Source: a virus
Virus record (IMG/VR): IMGVR_UViG_3300046323_000773
Coordinates: 1-39,012 of that record
Reading direction: 5' to 3' (one strand)
Length of the DNA: 39,012 nt
Shown here piece by piece: positions 6,662 through 14,683 of this stretch. The position numbers and the translations under genes were made by a program. The notes beneath the pieces are model-generated. The model was not told where the DNA came from, did not search any database, and saw nothing but the letters and a program-made list of their open reading frames with translations. Numbering within the stretch: position 1 is the stretch's first letter; each line of letters opens with the position of its first letter.

Positions 6662-6932
6662 TTTTATCAAGGCGCACATAATTGCCTTTGTGCTTTCGCA
6701 ATTCAGCACAAGGGAAATGAGAGAAGTAATTGCCGAATTGAATCTTCAGCAAGAAAAAGTATTTGAATTCAAAGATGTTCAATTCCGAAAAGTAGGAAGA
6801 TTCAAGGACCGAATCATAATCGATTTGGGTGCAATGGAATGTGAAATTGCAGAAAGTGATTTCTTTAAACTGATTTCCGAAATAGAAAAAGAAGAAAGTA
6901 TAGCAGACTATTTACCGGCACAAGAAAGATGA
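6654..6932 (+). CDS. Hypothetical early phage protein
   Basis: This 92-residue protein is not recognised. It has a helical N-terminus (FIKAHIIAFVLSQFSTREMREVIAEL) and a beta-rich middle (EFKDVQFRKVGRFKDRIIIDLG), ending with an acidic helix. The hydrophobic stretch near the N-terminus is short and amphipathic rather than a clear membrane span. It overlaps both neighbours (8 bases upstream, 4 downstream), consistent with one polycistronic early message. Confidence 0.6.
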   Translation: MNNFIKAHIIAFVLSQFSTREMREVIAELNLQQEKVFEFKDVQFRKVGRFKDRIIIDLGAMECEIAESDFFKLISEIEKEESIADYLPAQER

Positions 6933-7321
6933 CAGAACAAATAATAGATTTATTCAAAAACGGTTTAGGCGATAAGGAAATCGCCAAAATAGTAGGGTTG
7001 AATTATTACGCAGTAGGTCAGGAAATTAAAAGGCTTGGCTTAGTGCGTACTAAGGAACAGTTGGACGCCATCAAAAAAAGATGCCAAAAAAACAATCGAA
7101 GCAAATATAAACCTACAAAAAAACTGCCCAAAGATTTGAAAAACTATATTACTGACAATATACGCAAAGGTCTTATCAATAGCACAACTGAAAGCCTTGA
7201 AACTGACATTGAAATAGCAGTACAATCAATAAACAAGATTAGAAATGCTCATAGAAAGAATATTGAGCCAAATGTATCAGGCGAAGAACGAGAAGAGGAT
7301 ATTGCATTACCAGTGCTGTAA
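6929..7321 (+). CDS. Hypothetical protein with N-terminal HTH
   Basis: The 130-residue protein opens with a helix-turn-helix of the kind found in SANT/GcrA-like and resolvase-tail proteins (IIDLFKNGLGDKEIAKIVG, then YYAVGQEIKRLGL, about residues 4-36). A very Lys/Arg/Asn-rich segment (about 45-65) and a helical C-terminus follow. The HTH resembles the repeats at the start of the HNH nuclease gene at 7701, suggesting shared ancestry of the DNA-binding part. It may be a small DNA-binding regulator or an accessory factor. It starts in a 4-base overlap with the upstream gene; a 44-base gap follows. Confidence 0.6.
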   Translation: MTEQIIDLFKNGLGDKEIAKIVGLNYYAVGQEIKRLGLVRTKEQLDAIKKRCQKNNRSKYKPTKKLPKDLKNYITDNIRKGLINSTTESLETDIEIAVQSINKIRNAHRKNIEPNVSGEEREEDIALPVL

Positions 7322-7365
7322 AGTTCAATTTATCCAGTATTTATTTATTTTTAATCAAAACTGAT

Positions 7366-7704
7366 ATGCCTATACTAAAATTTTCAACGCCTTGGAATAA
7401 AAGAAAAGGACGAACCGGGTGCAAACTTGACCTGCAATGCTTCAGCTCAATAAGACTGAAACAAGCAAAGTATAAGGTTGGCGAAAAGTTTGAAATTGAA
7501 ATGAATGGATTCTCTTACGGCATCGCTCAAATCGTGGATGTTCGTGAGTTTAAACTCGCGCAAATGAGCGAAGGAATGGCACGCTTGGACACTGGTTACG
7601 GCAAAGAAGAGTGCATTGGCATCATCAAAAAGATGTATCCGAGTGTAGATTATGAAACACAGCCTTTTGTATTTATTACCCTTAACTATTTGGATGGAGT
7701 ATGA
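7366..7704 (+). CDS. ASCH-like domain protein
   Basis: The 112-residue protein fits the ASCH/PUA-like beta-barrel pattern seen in many Bacteroidota phages: a FSTPW opening, a SSIRL block, YKVGEKFEIEMNG, then IAQIVDVREFKL, and a closing MARLDTGYGKEECIGIIKKMYP segment. ASCH domains are thought to bind RNA or modified nucleotides, but no activity is known for this phage group. It starts a second run of tightly overlapping early genes: its stop overlaps the ATG of the HNH gene (7701-7704). The fold call is moderately sure; the function is unknown. Confidence 0.6.
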   Translation: MPILKFSTPWNKRKGRTGCKLDLQCFSSIRLKQAKYKVGEKFEIEMNGFSYGIAQIVDVREFKLAQMSEGMARLDTGYGKEECIGIIKKMYPSVDYETQPFVFITLNYLDGV

Positions 7705-8600
7705 ACTGGACAGAAGAAAAAATAAAATATATCAAAGAAAATATACACCTAAGCAACAAAGAGCTTGGTAAAATACTTGGTACAAGCTACAAAGCAGTAA
7801 GTTCTAAGTTCAAAGTATTAGGTATAAAAAGAACTCCTGAGCAAATAAAACAAATCAGGATGGATGCCCAAAGGACTTGGACGCTTGAAGAAGAACAGTT
7901 TCTCAGAGATAATTACGAGCAATTTTCTTCAAGAGAAATAGCAGAGAAACTTGGCAAAGCAAAATGTGCTGTCAAAAACAGGGTTCATACGCTCGGACTT
8001 AAATTGTCAGATGAAATAATCAAAGAAAGATGTCGGTTTCGAAAGGGACACGAGTCTTGGAACAAAGGAATGAAAGGTTTGCAAATAGGCGGTAAGGCAA
8101 CTCAATTCAAAAAAGGAAACAAGCCCCATAATACACACCCTGTTGGAGTGATAGTGGTTCGCAATCACAGAAAAAGTGGGGAGAAATATAAAATGATAAG
8201 TTTTGGCGGTGAAAAACGTATGCAATTATATCACAGATATGTTTGGGAACAGCATAACGGTCCCATTCCAAAAGCCCATATTATCGGATTTAAAGATGGC
8301 GACACCTTGAATTGCGATATTAAAAATCTGTACTGCTTATCGAAGCAAGATAACGCAAGAAGAAATGCGGACACAGAAAAAGCAGTTGAAACGAAAAATA
8401 AAAATATCAGAGAGGGCAAAGTATCTGATGTGTTTGTAGCTAATTGCCTTGCCTTCACAGGACATAGCAAGAGCGGTATAGACAAAGAACTCAGGGATGA
8501 GTATCTGAAAAATCCCGAATTGATACAAGCAAAAAAATTACAATTACAATTAAAAACAATTTTGAAAGATGAGCATAATAAAAACAACAGAGCAAATTAA
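7701..8600 (+). CDS. HNH endonuclease with N-terminal Myb/HTH repeats
   Basis: The 299-residue protein begins with two HTH repeats (about residues 3-45 and 56-100; the second, TWTLEEEQFLRDNYEQFSSR, is Myb/SANT-like). A basic linker with W-N-K-G-M-K-G repeats follows, then an HNH_3-type nuclease core (about residues 170-215): LYHRYVWEQHNGPIP, then HIIGFKDGDTLNCDIKNL. The core is typical of phage homing-type or free-standing HNH nucleases. It overlaps the upstream stop by 4 bases and the next gene by 32, so it is embedded in the operon rather than inserted in a gene. It may be a selfish homing enzyme or a phage processing nuclease. Confidence 0.83.
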   Translation: MNWTEEKIKYIKENIHLSNKELGKILGTSYKAVSSKFKVLGIKRTPEQIKQIRMDAQRTWTLEEEQFLRDNYEQFSSREIAEKLGKAKCAVKNRVHTLGLKLSDEIIKERCRFRKGHESWNKGMKGLQIGGKATQFKKGNKPHNTHPVGVIVVRNHRKSGEKYKMISFGGEKRMQLYHRYVWEQHNGPIPKAHIIGFKDGDTLNCDIKNLYCLSKQDNARRNADTEKAVETKNKNIREGKVSDVFVANCLAFTGHSKSGIDKELRDEYLKNPELIQAKKLQLQLKTILKDEHNKNNRAN

Positions 8601-8991
8601 AAATCTTGTAGGTAAAAAAATATTCTACTTCGCCAAAGATTATGAAGTTTTAGCAGTGTATGACAACGGCACGAATATTACAGTCGCCACAGACAAAAAA
8701 ATGTTCACCATTGAGCAAAACAAAGTAGTTGATTTCTACAAATCAGTAGAAATTATTGGAGAAGTCAAATCCGTTCAAAAAATACAAGCAACAGAAACGG
8801 CAATGGAAACGGCAAAAGCAATAGATAAGTCAAAATTAAATTCCCTTACGGATATACTTTTTGAATCTATCAAAAAAATCAAAGAAGACAAGGAGTACAT
8901 TCCTCAAGCCGATTCTATCAACTCACAAGCAAAAACAATCATTGATATTGCCAAGACAGAAATTGAAATGATTAAATTACTCAGACAATGA
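8569..8991 (+). CDS. Hypothetical early phage protein
   Basis: This 140-residue protein is not recognised. A beta-rich N-terminal unit (KIFYFAKDYEVLAVYDNGTNITVATDKKMFTIEQ, split by a turn) resembles a small SH3-like or Tudor-like barrel. Helical segments follow (TEIEMIKLLRQ at the end). The only usable start overlaps the HNH gene by 32 bases. Its stop overlaps the start of the excisionase-like gene by 4 bases, so the two may be co-regulated. Confidence 0.55.
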   Translation: MSIIKTTEQIKNLVGKKIFYFAKDYEVLAVYDNGTNITVATDKKMFTIEQNKVVDFYKSVEIIGEVKSVQKIQATETAMETAKAIDKSKLNSLTDILFESIKKIKEDKEYIPQADSINSQAKTIIDIAKTEIEMIKLLRQ

Positions 8992-9245
8992 TAACAACAC
9001 AAGAACTTGAATCTATGCTCAAAGAACACGAGGATAGAATCGTTAGTAAAGTAATACAGGCTCTTATACCATCAAAAAAATTAAGCCGTAAAGAAGCTGC
9101 CGAGTTTCTTGGGTATAGCTATGATTCAATGCGTAGTATTCCTAAAAACGAACTGCCTTATGAAAAGGTGGGCAAGTTGTGGCACTATGATATGAAAGAC
9201 TTGCAAGCCTACAAATTAAAAAAGGTTGCAATGACTTCATACTAA
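8988..9245 (+). CDS. Excisionase-like HTH (MerR/HTH_17) protein
   Basis: The 85-residue protein has a leading helix (about 1-30) and an HTH_17/excisionase-type winged helix: KLSRKEAAEFLGYSYDSMRS, then LPYEKVGKLWHYDMKDLQAYK (about residues 32-77). Proteins of this type bend DNA and bind att arms as excisionases (Xis), or act as regulators. It lies immediately before the integrase, and the two genes converge with a 4-base overlap (9242-9245). Given this neighbour, an Xis role for excision of the prophage is the simplest reading. The RDF-like protein at 5194 is a rival candidate for the directionality factor. Confidence 0.72.
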   Translation: MITTQELESMLKEHEDRIVSKVIQALIPSKKLSRKEAAEFLGYSYDSMRSIPKNELPYEKVGKLWHYDMKDLQAYKLKKVAMTSY

Positions 9246-10486
9246 ATCTCAATCTTACTCATTGCCTCATTCATCAACTTGGTTGAGGCAGTTGTGTAAT
9301 GGGCTGTCATCTTGACCGTGGTATGTCCAAGTATTTGCTTTCTGATTTCATCACTTACACCAGCTTCATACAATAACTGGTTGCAAGTGTACCTCGCCAC
9401 GTGGGTTTTCAAAACCTTTTCAATACCCAAAAGTCCTGCAATAGTTTTGAGGTGCAGGTTGTAAGTTTTATTGCTTTTGACAGGGAATATCTTATCAGCG
9501 TGGAATATTTCCCTGTGCTGGTCATTCTTATATTTTTCAATGAGTTCAATCGCCTGTTCTATGAGCGGAATGGTAAATTCAACAGCCGTTTTCTTCCTTG
9601 GGTCATGCAAGTAATACACCCCATCATCATTTTTTCTTATGTCTTTATAGGTCAGTTTCTTGACATCTCCATAAGCAAGTCCGGTGTAGCATTGAAACGT
9701 AAATATATCCGCAGTTCTACGGATGGCTGGAGTTTGAAAGTCCTCATCTATTATTTTCTTGAGCTCCGCTTTGGTTAAAAAAATCTTATCTCTCTGCTTA
9801 TCTTGCTTGGTCAAAATAATTTGGTGCGAAGCCAAAGGATTGCTTTCAATCCACTTTTGTTTTACTGCAAGCTCAACGCTGCGTTTGATGTACGGAAACA
9901 TTTTTTGCAAATAACTTCTGCTCCAAGCGATTTGTCTTTTATTCCCGCCAATTTTGACGTAAGCCTCGAAGTCATCGCCAAAGTTTGTATAGTTGTCAAG
10001 TTCATTCAAGTAGATATTATCCACTTTGTATTTGTCTTTTATAAATAATTCAACAACCTTTTCAATGATGCTTACTTTATTCAGCAGTGCTTTATTATCC
10101 TTTACCCTTTTTTTCAGTAGTTCAATCGCTTGTGCAAGTGTTCTACGTTCTTTTTTTGCTTCAAATTCTTCTTTAATGGTTTGACCCGTGGGTGTTTTAC
10201 CTTTATCGATTTGATTGTTGTAGATTTGACGCAAACGAGTTTCAAGCACATTCAAAGTATTATTTTTTTCTTTGAGGCTGTCGCTGTCCGATTTCTTTCC
10301 TTTTGTAATGATACGTTTTGAGTTGGTATCAAATTCATCCGGACTAACTTGTATGCCTGTTGAAATTTCTTTTTTGGGCGTGCCATCGCATTTAAATCGA
10401 CAGTAAATAATGCACTGTCCTTTGGCGTTGATTTCGCTTGGTTTGATAAGAAAGGTAATGTCAATCATAATTTTAGGGATTTTCAC
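9242..10486 (-). CDS. int: Tyrosine recombinase (phage integrase)
   Basis: The 414-residue protein has three parts: an N-terminal arm-binding domain (about 1-90), a SAM-like core-binding domain (about 110-215) and a catalytic domain (about 235-410). The catalytic residues H362-x-x-R365 (THVARYT), H388 (ILGHTT) and nucleophile Y397 (AHYT) are present. At the Arg I position the sequence is TGLAYGD, so A271 replaces arginine; this is common in Bacteroidota elements, where IntDOT of CTnDOT also lacks Arg I. It integrates and excises the phage at the attachment site in the adjacent region 10487-10787. It is the only minus-strand gene between the early and late blocks. Confidence 0.95.
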   Translation of the reverse strand: MKIPKIMIDITFLIKPSEINAKGQCIIYCRFKCDGTPKKEISTGIQVSPDEFDTNSKRIITKGKKSDSDSLKEKNNTLNVLETRLRQIYNNQIDKGKTPTGQTIKEEFEAKKERRTLAQAIELLKKRVKDNKALLNKVSIIEKVVELFIKDKYKVDNIYLNELDNYTNFGDDFEAYVKIGGNKRQIAWSRSYLQKMFPYIKRSVELAVKQKWIESNPLASHQIILTKQDKQRDKIFLTKAELKKIIDEDFQTPAIRRTADIFTFQCYTGLAYGDVKKLTYKDIRKNDDGVYYLHDPRKKTAVEFTIPLIEQAIELIEKYKNDQHREIFHADKIFPVKSNKTYNLHLKTIAGLLGIEKVLKTHVARYTCNQLLYEAGVSDEIRKQILGHTTVKMTAHYTTASTKLMNEAMSKIEI

Positions 10487-10787
10487 AAAAAAATAGCTAC
10501 ATTTGAGAAACCAAAGTCAGTAATTTTTGCGTTTACGCTACTGACTGATTTACAAACTTTACAATTTGCTGCAAACCGTTTATTTCTTTGATTTGCAGTA
10601 AAATTTTGATAAAATTATAATGAAATCCCGTAAAAAAACCACAAACCAACACTTTGTTTGATTTGTGGCATAATGAAGTGGAGTCGGAGGGATAAATTAC
10701 TTTTAGGTAAGTGTTTGTAAATCAGTCGTTTAAATGAAAATTTAAAAACATACTGACCGATTTACTGACCTAAAAATTTTTTACTTT
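10487..10787. other. attP region with core and arm-type repeats
   Basis: This 301-base gap between the divergent integrase and ParB-methyltransferase genes has no gene. A core candidate, TGGAGTCGGAGGGAT (10679-10693), reads on the minus strand as the 3' end of a tRNA gene (CCCTC T-stem strand, CGACTCC acceptor strand, A). Around it are a perfect 15-base inverted repeat, GACTGATTTACAAAC (10543-10557) and its complement (10713-10727), TACTGACC direct repeats (10751-10758, 10763-10770), TACTGAC (10539-10545) with its inverse GTCAGTA (10516-10522), and a hairpin CCACAAA/TTTGTGG (10639-10668). This matches the core-plus-arms design of tyrosine-integrase attP sites. I saw no confident promoter here. 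Confidence 0.68.
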
Positions 10788-12191
10788 ATGTCCCAAATAG
10801 AATCCCGCATTCTTAAAACAGAAAATATCGAATGGCAAGCTGCATCTTGGTTGCAAAATAGTAATTTAAAAGAACTATCCAATGAATCGGTAGAAAAATT
10901 AAAATCATCCATCAAAAATAATTCTTTCGTGATGCCTTTCCACGTTTGGCAAGAGGGAGATGTTATTTGGATACTTGACGGTCATCACAGACAAAAAGCG
11001 TTGCAACTACTCAAAGATGAAGGTCATGAGATACCTGAACTATTACCCGCTACTTTCATTTCTTGTGAAAATATCAAAGAAGCATCTAAACTTGTACTTA
11101 TATACACTTCTCAATATGCCAAAATTACCCAGCAAGGTCTTTTTGATTTCCTTGAAAAGTTTGACCTTGATTTGGCAGATATGAAATTTGAGATTGATAT
11201 TCCTGAATTTTCTATGCCTCGCTTTGAGCAAAAGTTTGATGTATTTGGTGTGAATGAAGACAATGGCGAAGATGAACTTGTTGAAATAGACGAATCAAAT
11301 ATCGTGGTCAAGCGAGGCGATATGTTTCAATTGGGCAATCACTTTGTTATCTGTGGCGATAGCACAAAAAGAGAAACATTTGAAACGTTGTTGGGCGATA
11401 AAAAGGCACAAATCATTTTCACTGACCCGCCTTATAATTTGAAATATACCGATTTTGGAGGCAAGGGCAAAGTGCAACATCCCGATTTCGCCATGGGCGC
11501 AGGTGAAATGTCGGACAATGAATTTGCCGATTTTCTTGCTTCTTATATGAAAAATTGTGTGGAGTTTTCCGTTGATGGTTCTATTCATTACCATTTTATG
11601 GATTTTCGCCACGTGTGGCACGTATGCCAGGCAGCAGCACTTCCCGAAACTTACAAAACGGTAGAACCAAAACAAATATGCGTTTGGAATAAGTCGGTTG
11701 GTGCCAACGGTTCTTTCTACCGAGCCAAACACGAATTTTGTTTGATTTTTAAGAACGGAACTGCCAAACATAAATCACATCTTGAATTAGCTGATAGGGT
11801 GAGGTACAATGTTTGGGACTACAAGTCTGCCAATGACTTTGGCAATCCTGACCGCGAAAGGACCGACAATAAATACAATATCGGAGAACTTGCCAATCAT
11901 CCGACGCCAAAGCCAACCCCAATGGTATCTGATGCAATCATTGATTCAACTGATGAGGGAGATATTGTCATCGATTGTTTTTTGGGTTCGGGTACTACAC
12001 TTATCGCTGCCGAAAAAACAGATAGGATTTGCTACGGAATTGAGTTTGAACCAAAATACGTTCAAAGCATTATAGCTCGATATGCTAAATTTTGTGTCAA
12101 AAATAATAAAAATATTAACTTTGCTCATTTAAACGGAAATTTAAACTTAGATGACATTGCTAATGAACCAAGACCAAGACCAAATAATTGA
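10788..12191 (+). CDS. ParB-like domain fused to DNA methyltransferase
   Basis: The 467-residue protein joins an N-terminal ParB/sulfiredoxin-like domain (about 1-130, with DGHHRQKAL at 64-72) to an N6-adenine/N4-cytosine methyltransferase (about 170-450). The methyltransferase has motif IV DPPY (213-216) before motif I, FLGSGTT (about 399-405), the beta-class order. This fusion is common in phages and usually sits near terminase genes, as here. It probably methylates adenine in phage DNA, to resist host restriction or to mark DNA for packaging or replication. No cognate restriction enzyme is seen, so it looks like an orphan enzyme. The next small gene overlaps its end. Confidence 0.9.
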   Translation: MSQIESRILKTENIEWQAASWLQNSNLKELSNESVEKLKSSIKNNSFVMPFHVWQEGDVIWILDGHHRQKALQLLKDEGHEIPELLPATFISCENIKEASKLVLIYTSQYAKITQQGLFDFLEKFDLDLADMKFEIDIPEFSMPRFEQKFDVFGVNEDNGEDELVEIDESNIVVKRGDMFQLGNHFVICGDSTKRETFETLLGDKKAQIIFTDPPYNLKYTDFGGKGKVQHPDFAMGAGEMSDNEFADFLASYMKNCVEFSVDGSIHYHFMDFRHVWHVCQAAALPETYKTVEPKQICVWNKSVGANGSFYRAKHEFCLIFKNGTAKHKSHLELADRVRYNVWDYKSANDFGNPDRERTDNKYNIGELANHPTPKPTPMVSDAIIDSTDEGDIVIDCFLGSGTTLIAAEKTDRICYGIEFEPKYVQSIIARYAKFCVKNNKNINFAHLNGNLNLDDIANEPRPRPNN

Positions 12192-12477
12192 ATTAGACTT
12201 AAAAGTAACAGTTGATATGAATACACAAGAAGCGACTATCAATCACGCAGAAGTGAAAATCAAAGATGCCGAAACAAAGGCAAAAAGTATTTTGAGATAC
12301 TACGAAAACAGAGTAAAATTTATCAGGGACAGGATTACTGCTTTTTCGTCCAATACTTTCATCAGTGATGAATCCGTAAAAAGGCAGTATGAACAGAAAA
12401 GATTTGAACTTGAAATACAGTTATCAACTGTATTGGATGACTACGAACAGGTTAAAATGATTTTGGGACTTATTTAA
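12163..12477 (+). CDS. Small coiled-coil protein before terminase
   Basis: This protein of about 104 residues is mostly helical and charged (AEVKIKDAETKAKSILRYYEN, RDRITAF, KRQYEQKRFELEIQL), consistent with a coiled coil. I prefer ATG 12163 (MNQDQDQIIEL); ATG 12151 would lengthen it by four residues and the overlap with the methyltransferase gene to 41 bases. It is not recognised. Its place between methyltransferase and small terminase suggests a packaging or regulatory accessory role, but this is only positional. Confidence 0.55.
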   Translation: MNQDQDQIIELDLKVTVDMNTQEATINHAEVKIKDAETKAKSILRYYENRVKFIRDRITAFSSNTFISDESVKRQYEQKRFELEIQLSTVLDDYEQVKMILGLI

Positions 12478-12481
12478 AAAT

Positions 12482-12949
12482 ATGGCAGATATTCAATTGA
12501 CAGAGGCAGACGCAGAGGTAGAAGTAGAATTTCAAAGGCATAGGTCTGATAAAATAGAGTTCTACAACCGCATCAGAACCATACAAGAATGGCTTTTGAC
12601 AGGAGCTCCTGTGTCTGATATCTGCGTAAATATTTCAAGAAATTGGAATGTAGGGGATAGACAAGCATTTCGATACATCAAAGAAGCAAGAAGCCTTTTT
12701 ATCGAGCAAAACAAATCCGAAATTGAGGAAAAAAAGGCTTTTCATATTTCGGCACGTATGAAGTTGTATGAAATTTCCCTCAAAGAAAAAGATATTAAAA
12801 ACTCCCTTGCCGTACTCAAAGACATTGCAGAATTGGAAGGTTTGTATGTCCAAAAAGTCGAACATTCGGGGGCGATAGAAACGTCTGTTCAAATACTTTT
12901 ACCTGATAATTTCAGAAATGACAGGTTAGAATCAAAAGATGACTATTAA
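12482..12949 (+). CDS. Terminase small subunit (putative)
   Basis: The 155-residue protein has a helical N-terminal DNA-binding-type region (about 20-80: IEFYNRIRTIQEWLLTGAP, ISRNWNVGDRQAFRYIKEA) that resembles the HTH of small terminases. A long helix (about 85-130) and a flexible acidic tail follow. It overlaps the start of the large terminase gene by 11 bases, the classical terS-terL arrangement. It should recognise the packaging site on phage DNA and load the large subunit. Identification relies on length, predicted helices and position, since small terminases are poorly conserved. Confidence 0.72.
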   Translation: MADIQLTEADAEVEVEFQRHRSDKIEFYNRIRTIQEWLLTGAPVSDICVNISRNWNVGDRQAFRYIKEARSLFIEQNKSEIEEKKAFHISARMKLYEISLKEKDIKNSLAVLKDIAELEGLYVQKVEHSGAIETSVQILLPDNFRNDRLESKDDY

Positions 12950-14453
12950 ACCTCAAGCAGGATTCCAAGCCCTTGCCCTTTCTACTCCTGCCGATATTGC
13001 TTTTATTGGCGGAGCAGCAGGACCGGGCAAGTCTTTTTGTCTGTTACTTGAACCTACAAGACACATCAACAATCCAAAGTTTGGTGGAGTAATATTCAGA
13101 AGAACTACTCCCCAAATTATGAATGAAGGGGGGCTTTGGGATAAATCAGCTGAGATTTATGCCTACCTCAACGCATCTCCCAAACAAAGACCACTTGGAT
13201 GGACATTTAAAAGCGGAGCTAAAATTTCTTTTTCGCACCTTGAAAACGAAACCGATAAATTCAACTGGCAAGGTTCTGAAATCCCTTATATCGCTTTTGA
13301 TGAGATGACTCACTTCACGCGAGGGCAATTCTTCTATCTGCTTACTCGAAACCGTTCAACTTGCGGAGTTAAGCCTTATGTACGTGCATCAATGAACCCC
13401 GACCCTGAAAGTTGGGTTAGGGATTTGATTGACTGGTATATAGGAACTGATGGCTTTATTATTCCTGAGCGTTCAGGCAAACTACGTTTTTTTATGATTG
13501 ACAAAGGCGAGTTTGTTTGGGGAGATGACAGAAATGAAGTCGTAGAAAAATGTGAGCATCTATTTGACGCTTCAGAAAGTAAAGAAAAAAGAATCGAGAA
13601 AGTAAAGTCATTCTGTTTTATTGAAGGCAAATTAGACGACAATAAAATACTGCTTGAAAAAGACCCCGGCTACAAAGCAAACCTGTTGGCGCAAGATGAA
13701 GAAACTGTCAATAGGCTGTTCAAAGGTAATTGGAACATCACCCAAGATGTAATGTCTATTTCTCCACCCAATAAAATCAATGATATATTTTCAAATTTAG
13801 TCCCCAAAAAATCCCAAAAATATATCACCATTGACCACGCAAGATTTGGTCAAGATTTATGCGTTATAATCAGTTGGGAAGGAATGAGGGTCGATAGAAT
13901 AAATATTCTATCCATATCAGATACCAATACCATCCTAAAAGTAGTCAATGAAGAAAGAAACAGATTGGGTGTTGGTGTATCAAATATTATTTGCGACCAA
14001 GACGGTGTAGGTGTAATTGATGCCTTGGGCTGCAAAGTATTTCAAGGCAATGCAATGGCATTTAAAGATTTCGGAAACAAAACAAATACAAATTATAAAA
14101 ACCTCAAAACACAATGTGCCTACAAACTTTGTGAAGATTTCATCAATACAAATCAAATCAGTATTGATAGAAACTCTTTTTATGTTGCCATTTATAATAG
14201 TAATAATGAGTTCTTTCAGATGGTCAATTCATCTGAAGTAGAAATCAATAAAAAGATATATGATATTGAAAAATTGATTAAAAGGCAATTACGCACAATC
14301 AAGCGTAAAGATGCAGATGGGGAAGGTAAAAAACAAGTCATTTCCAAACAAGAGCAAAAGAATCTATTATCAGGAATGTCTCCTGATTTTGCAGACGCAT
14401 TATTAATGCGAATGACATTTGAATATTCAAGTACCGAGTACCCGACTTGGTAA
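12939..14453 (+). CDS. terL: Terminase large subunit
   Basis: The 504-residue protein is the packaging motor. The N-terminal ATPase has a Walker A, GGAAGPGKS (24-32), and a Walker B, YIAFDE (117-122, D121-E122), followed by a coupling-type segment. The C-terminal RNase H-like nuclease shows its acidic residues in TIDHARFGQD (about 297-306), ICDQDGVGV (about 350) and SPDFADALL (about 483-491). Length and motifs fit a complete phage TerL. It cuts concatemeric DNA and pumps it through the portal into the prohead. A minus-strand HTH gene ends 2 bases beyond the stop. Confidence 0.96.
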   Translation: MTIKPQAGFQALALSTPADIAFIGGAAGPGKSFCLLLEPTRHINNPKFGGVIFRRTTPQIMNEGGLWDKSAEIYAYLNASPKQRPLGWTFKSGAKISFSHLENETDKFNWQGSEIPYIAFDEMTHFTRGQFFYLLTRNRSTCGVKPYVRASMNPDPESWVRDLIDWYIGTDGFIIPERSGKLRFFMIDKGEFVWGDDRNEVVEKCEHLFDASESKEKRIEKVKSFCFIEGKLDDNKILLEKDPGYKANLLAQDEETVNRLFKGNWNITQDVMSISPPNKINDIFSNLVPKKSQKYITIDHARFGQDLCVIISWEGMRVDRINILSISDTNTILKVVNEERNRLGVGVSNIICDQDGVGVIDALGCKVFQGNAMAFKDFGNKTNTNYKNLKTQCAYKLCEDFINTNQISIDRNSFYVAIYNSNNEFFQMVNSSEVEINKKIYDIEKLIKRQLRTIKRKDADGEGKKQVISKQEQKNLLSGMSPDFADALLMRMTFEYSSTEYPTW

Positions 14454-14454
14454 G

Positions 14455-14658
14455 TTAGTATTTTATCGCCTCCAAAACTATATCGTTTGAAACGCCAGTT
14501 TCCTCACAAAATTCAGAGATAGTAACATACCTTTTTCTGCCACACAATCCCTTATCCCTTTTTATTTTGCTGATTAGCCTGTTGGCAGTTGGCTTAGAAC
14601 AATTGAGTAGTGCCATCAAGTCATTTGAATACAATACAACCGGGTGTTTTATTTTCAT
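14455..14658 (-). CDS. Small HTH DNA-binding protein, candidate late regulator
   Basis: This 67-residue protein is a compact winged-helix/HTH unit: SNDLMALLNCSKPTANRLISK forms the HTH (about residues 11-31), RKRYVTISEFCEETGV the wing and following helix (about 41-56). It resembles the small HTH_17-type proteins of Bacteroidota mobile elements. It is the only minus-strand gene inside the late block and converges with terL, with a single base between the stops. It is divergent from the structural operon across 153 bases that hold a promoter for each direction and a palindrome. This layout suggests control of the late operon and of itself. The fold is likely; the regulatory target is inferred. 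Confidence 0.68.
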   Translation of the reverse strand: MKIKHPVVLYSNDLMALLNCSKPTANRLISKIKRDKGLCGRKRYVTISEFCEETGVSNDIVLEAIKY

Positions 14659-14675
14659 ATAAGAATCATTTACTA

Positions 14676-14683
14676 CAAAATTA
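14676..14683 (-). promoter_or_regulatory. -7 box for the HTH gene
   Basis: On the minus strand the sequence reads TAATTTTG, a match to TAnnTTTG, 17 bases before the ATG of the small HTH gene. The -33 region at about 20 bases upstream is TTTA rather than TTTG, so the match is only partial. Confidence 0.4.

Noticed and set aside
7701-8600. HNH gene as an intron- or gene-disrupting insertion
   Set aside because: It overlaps both neighbours by coding sequence and no split gene is visible around it.
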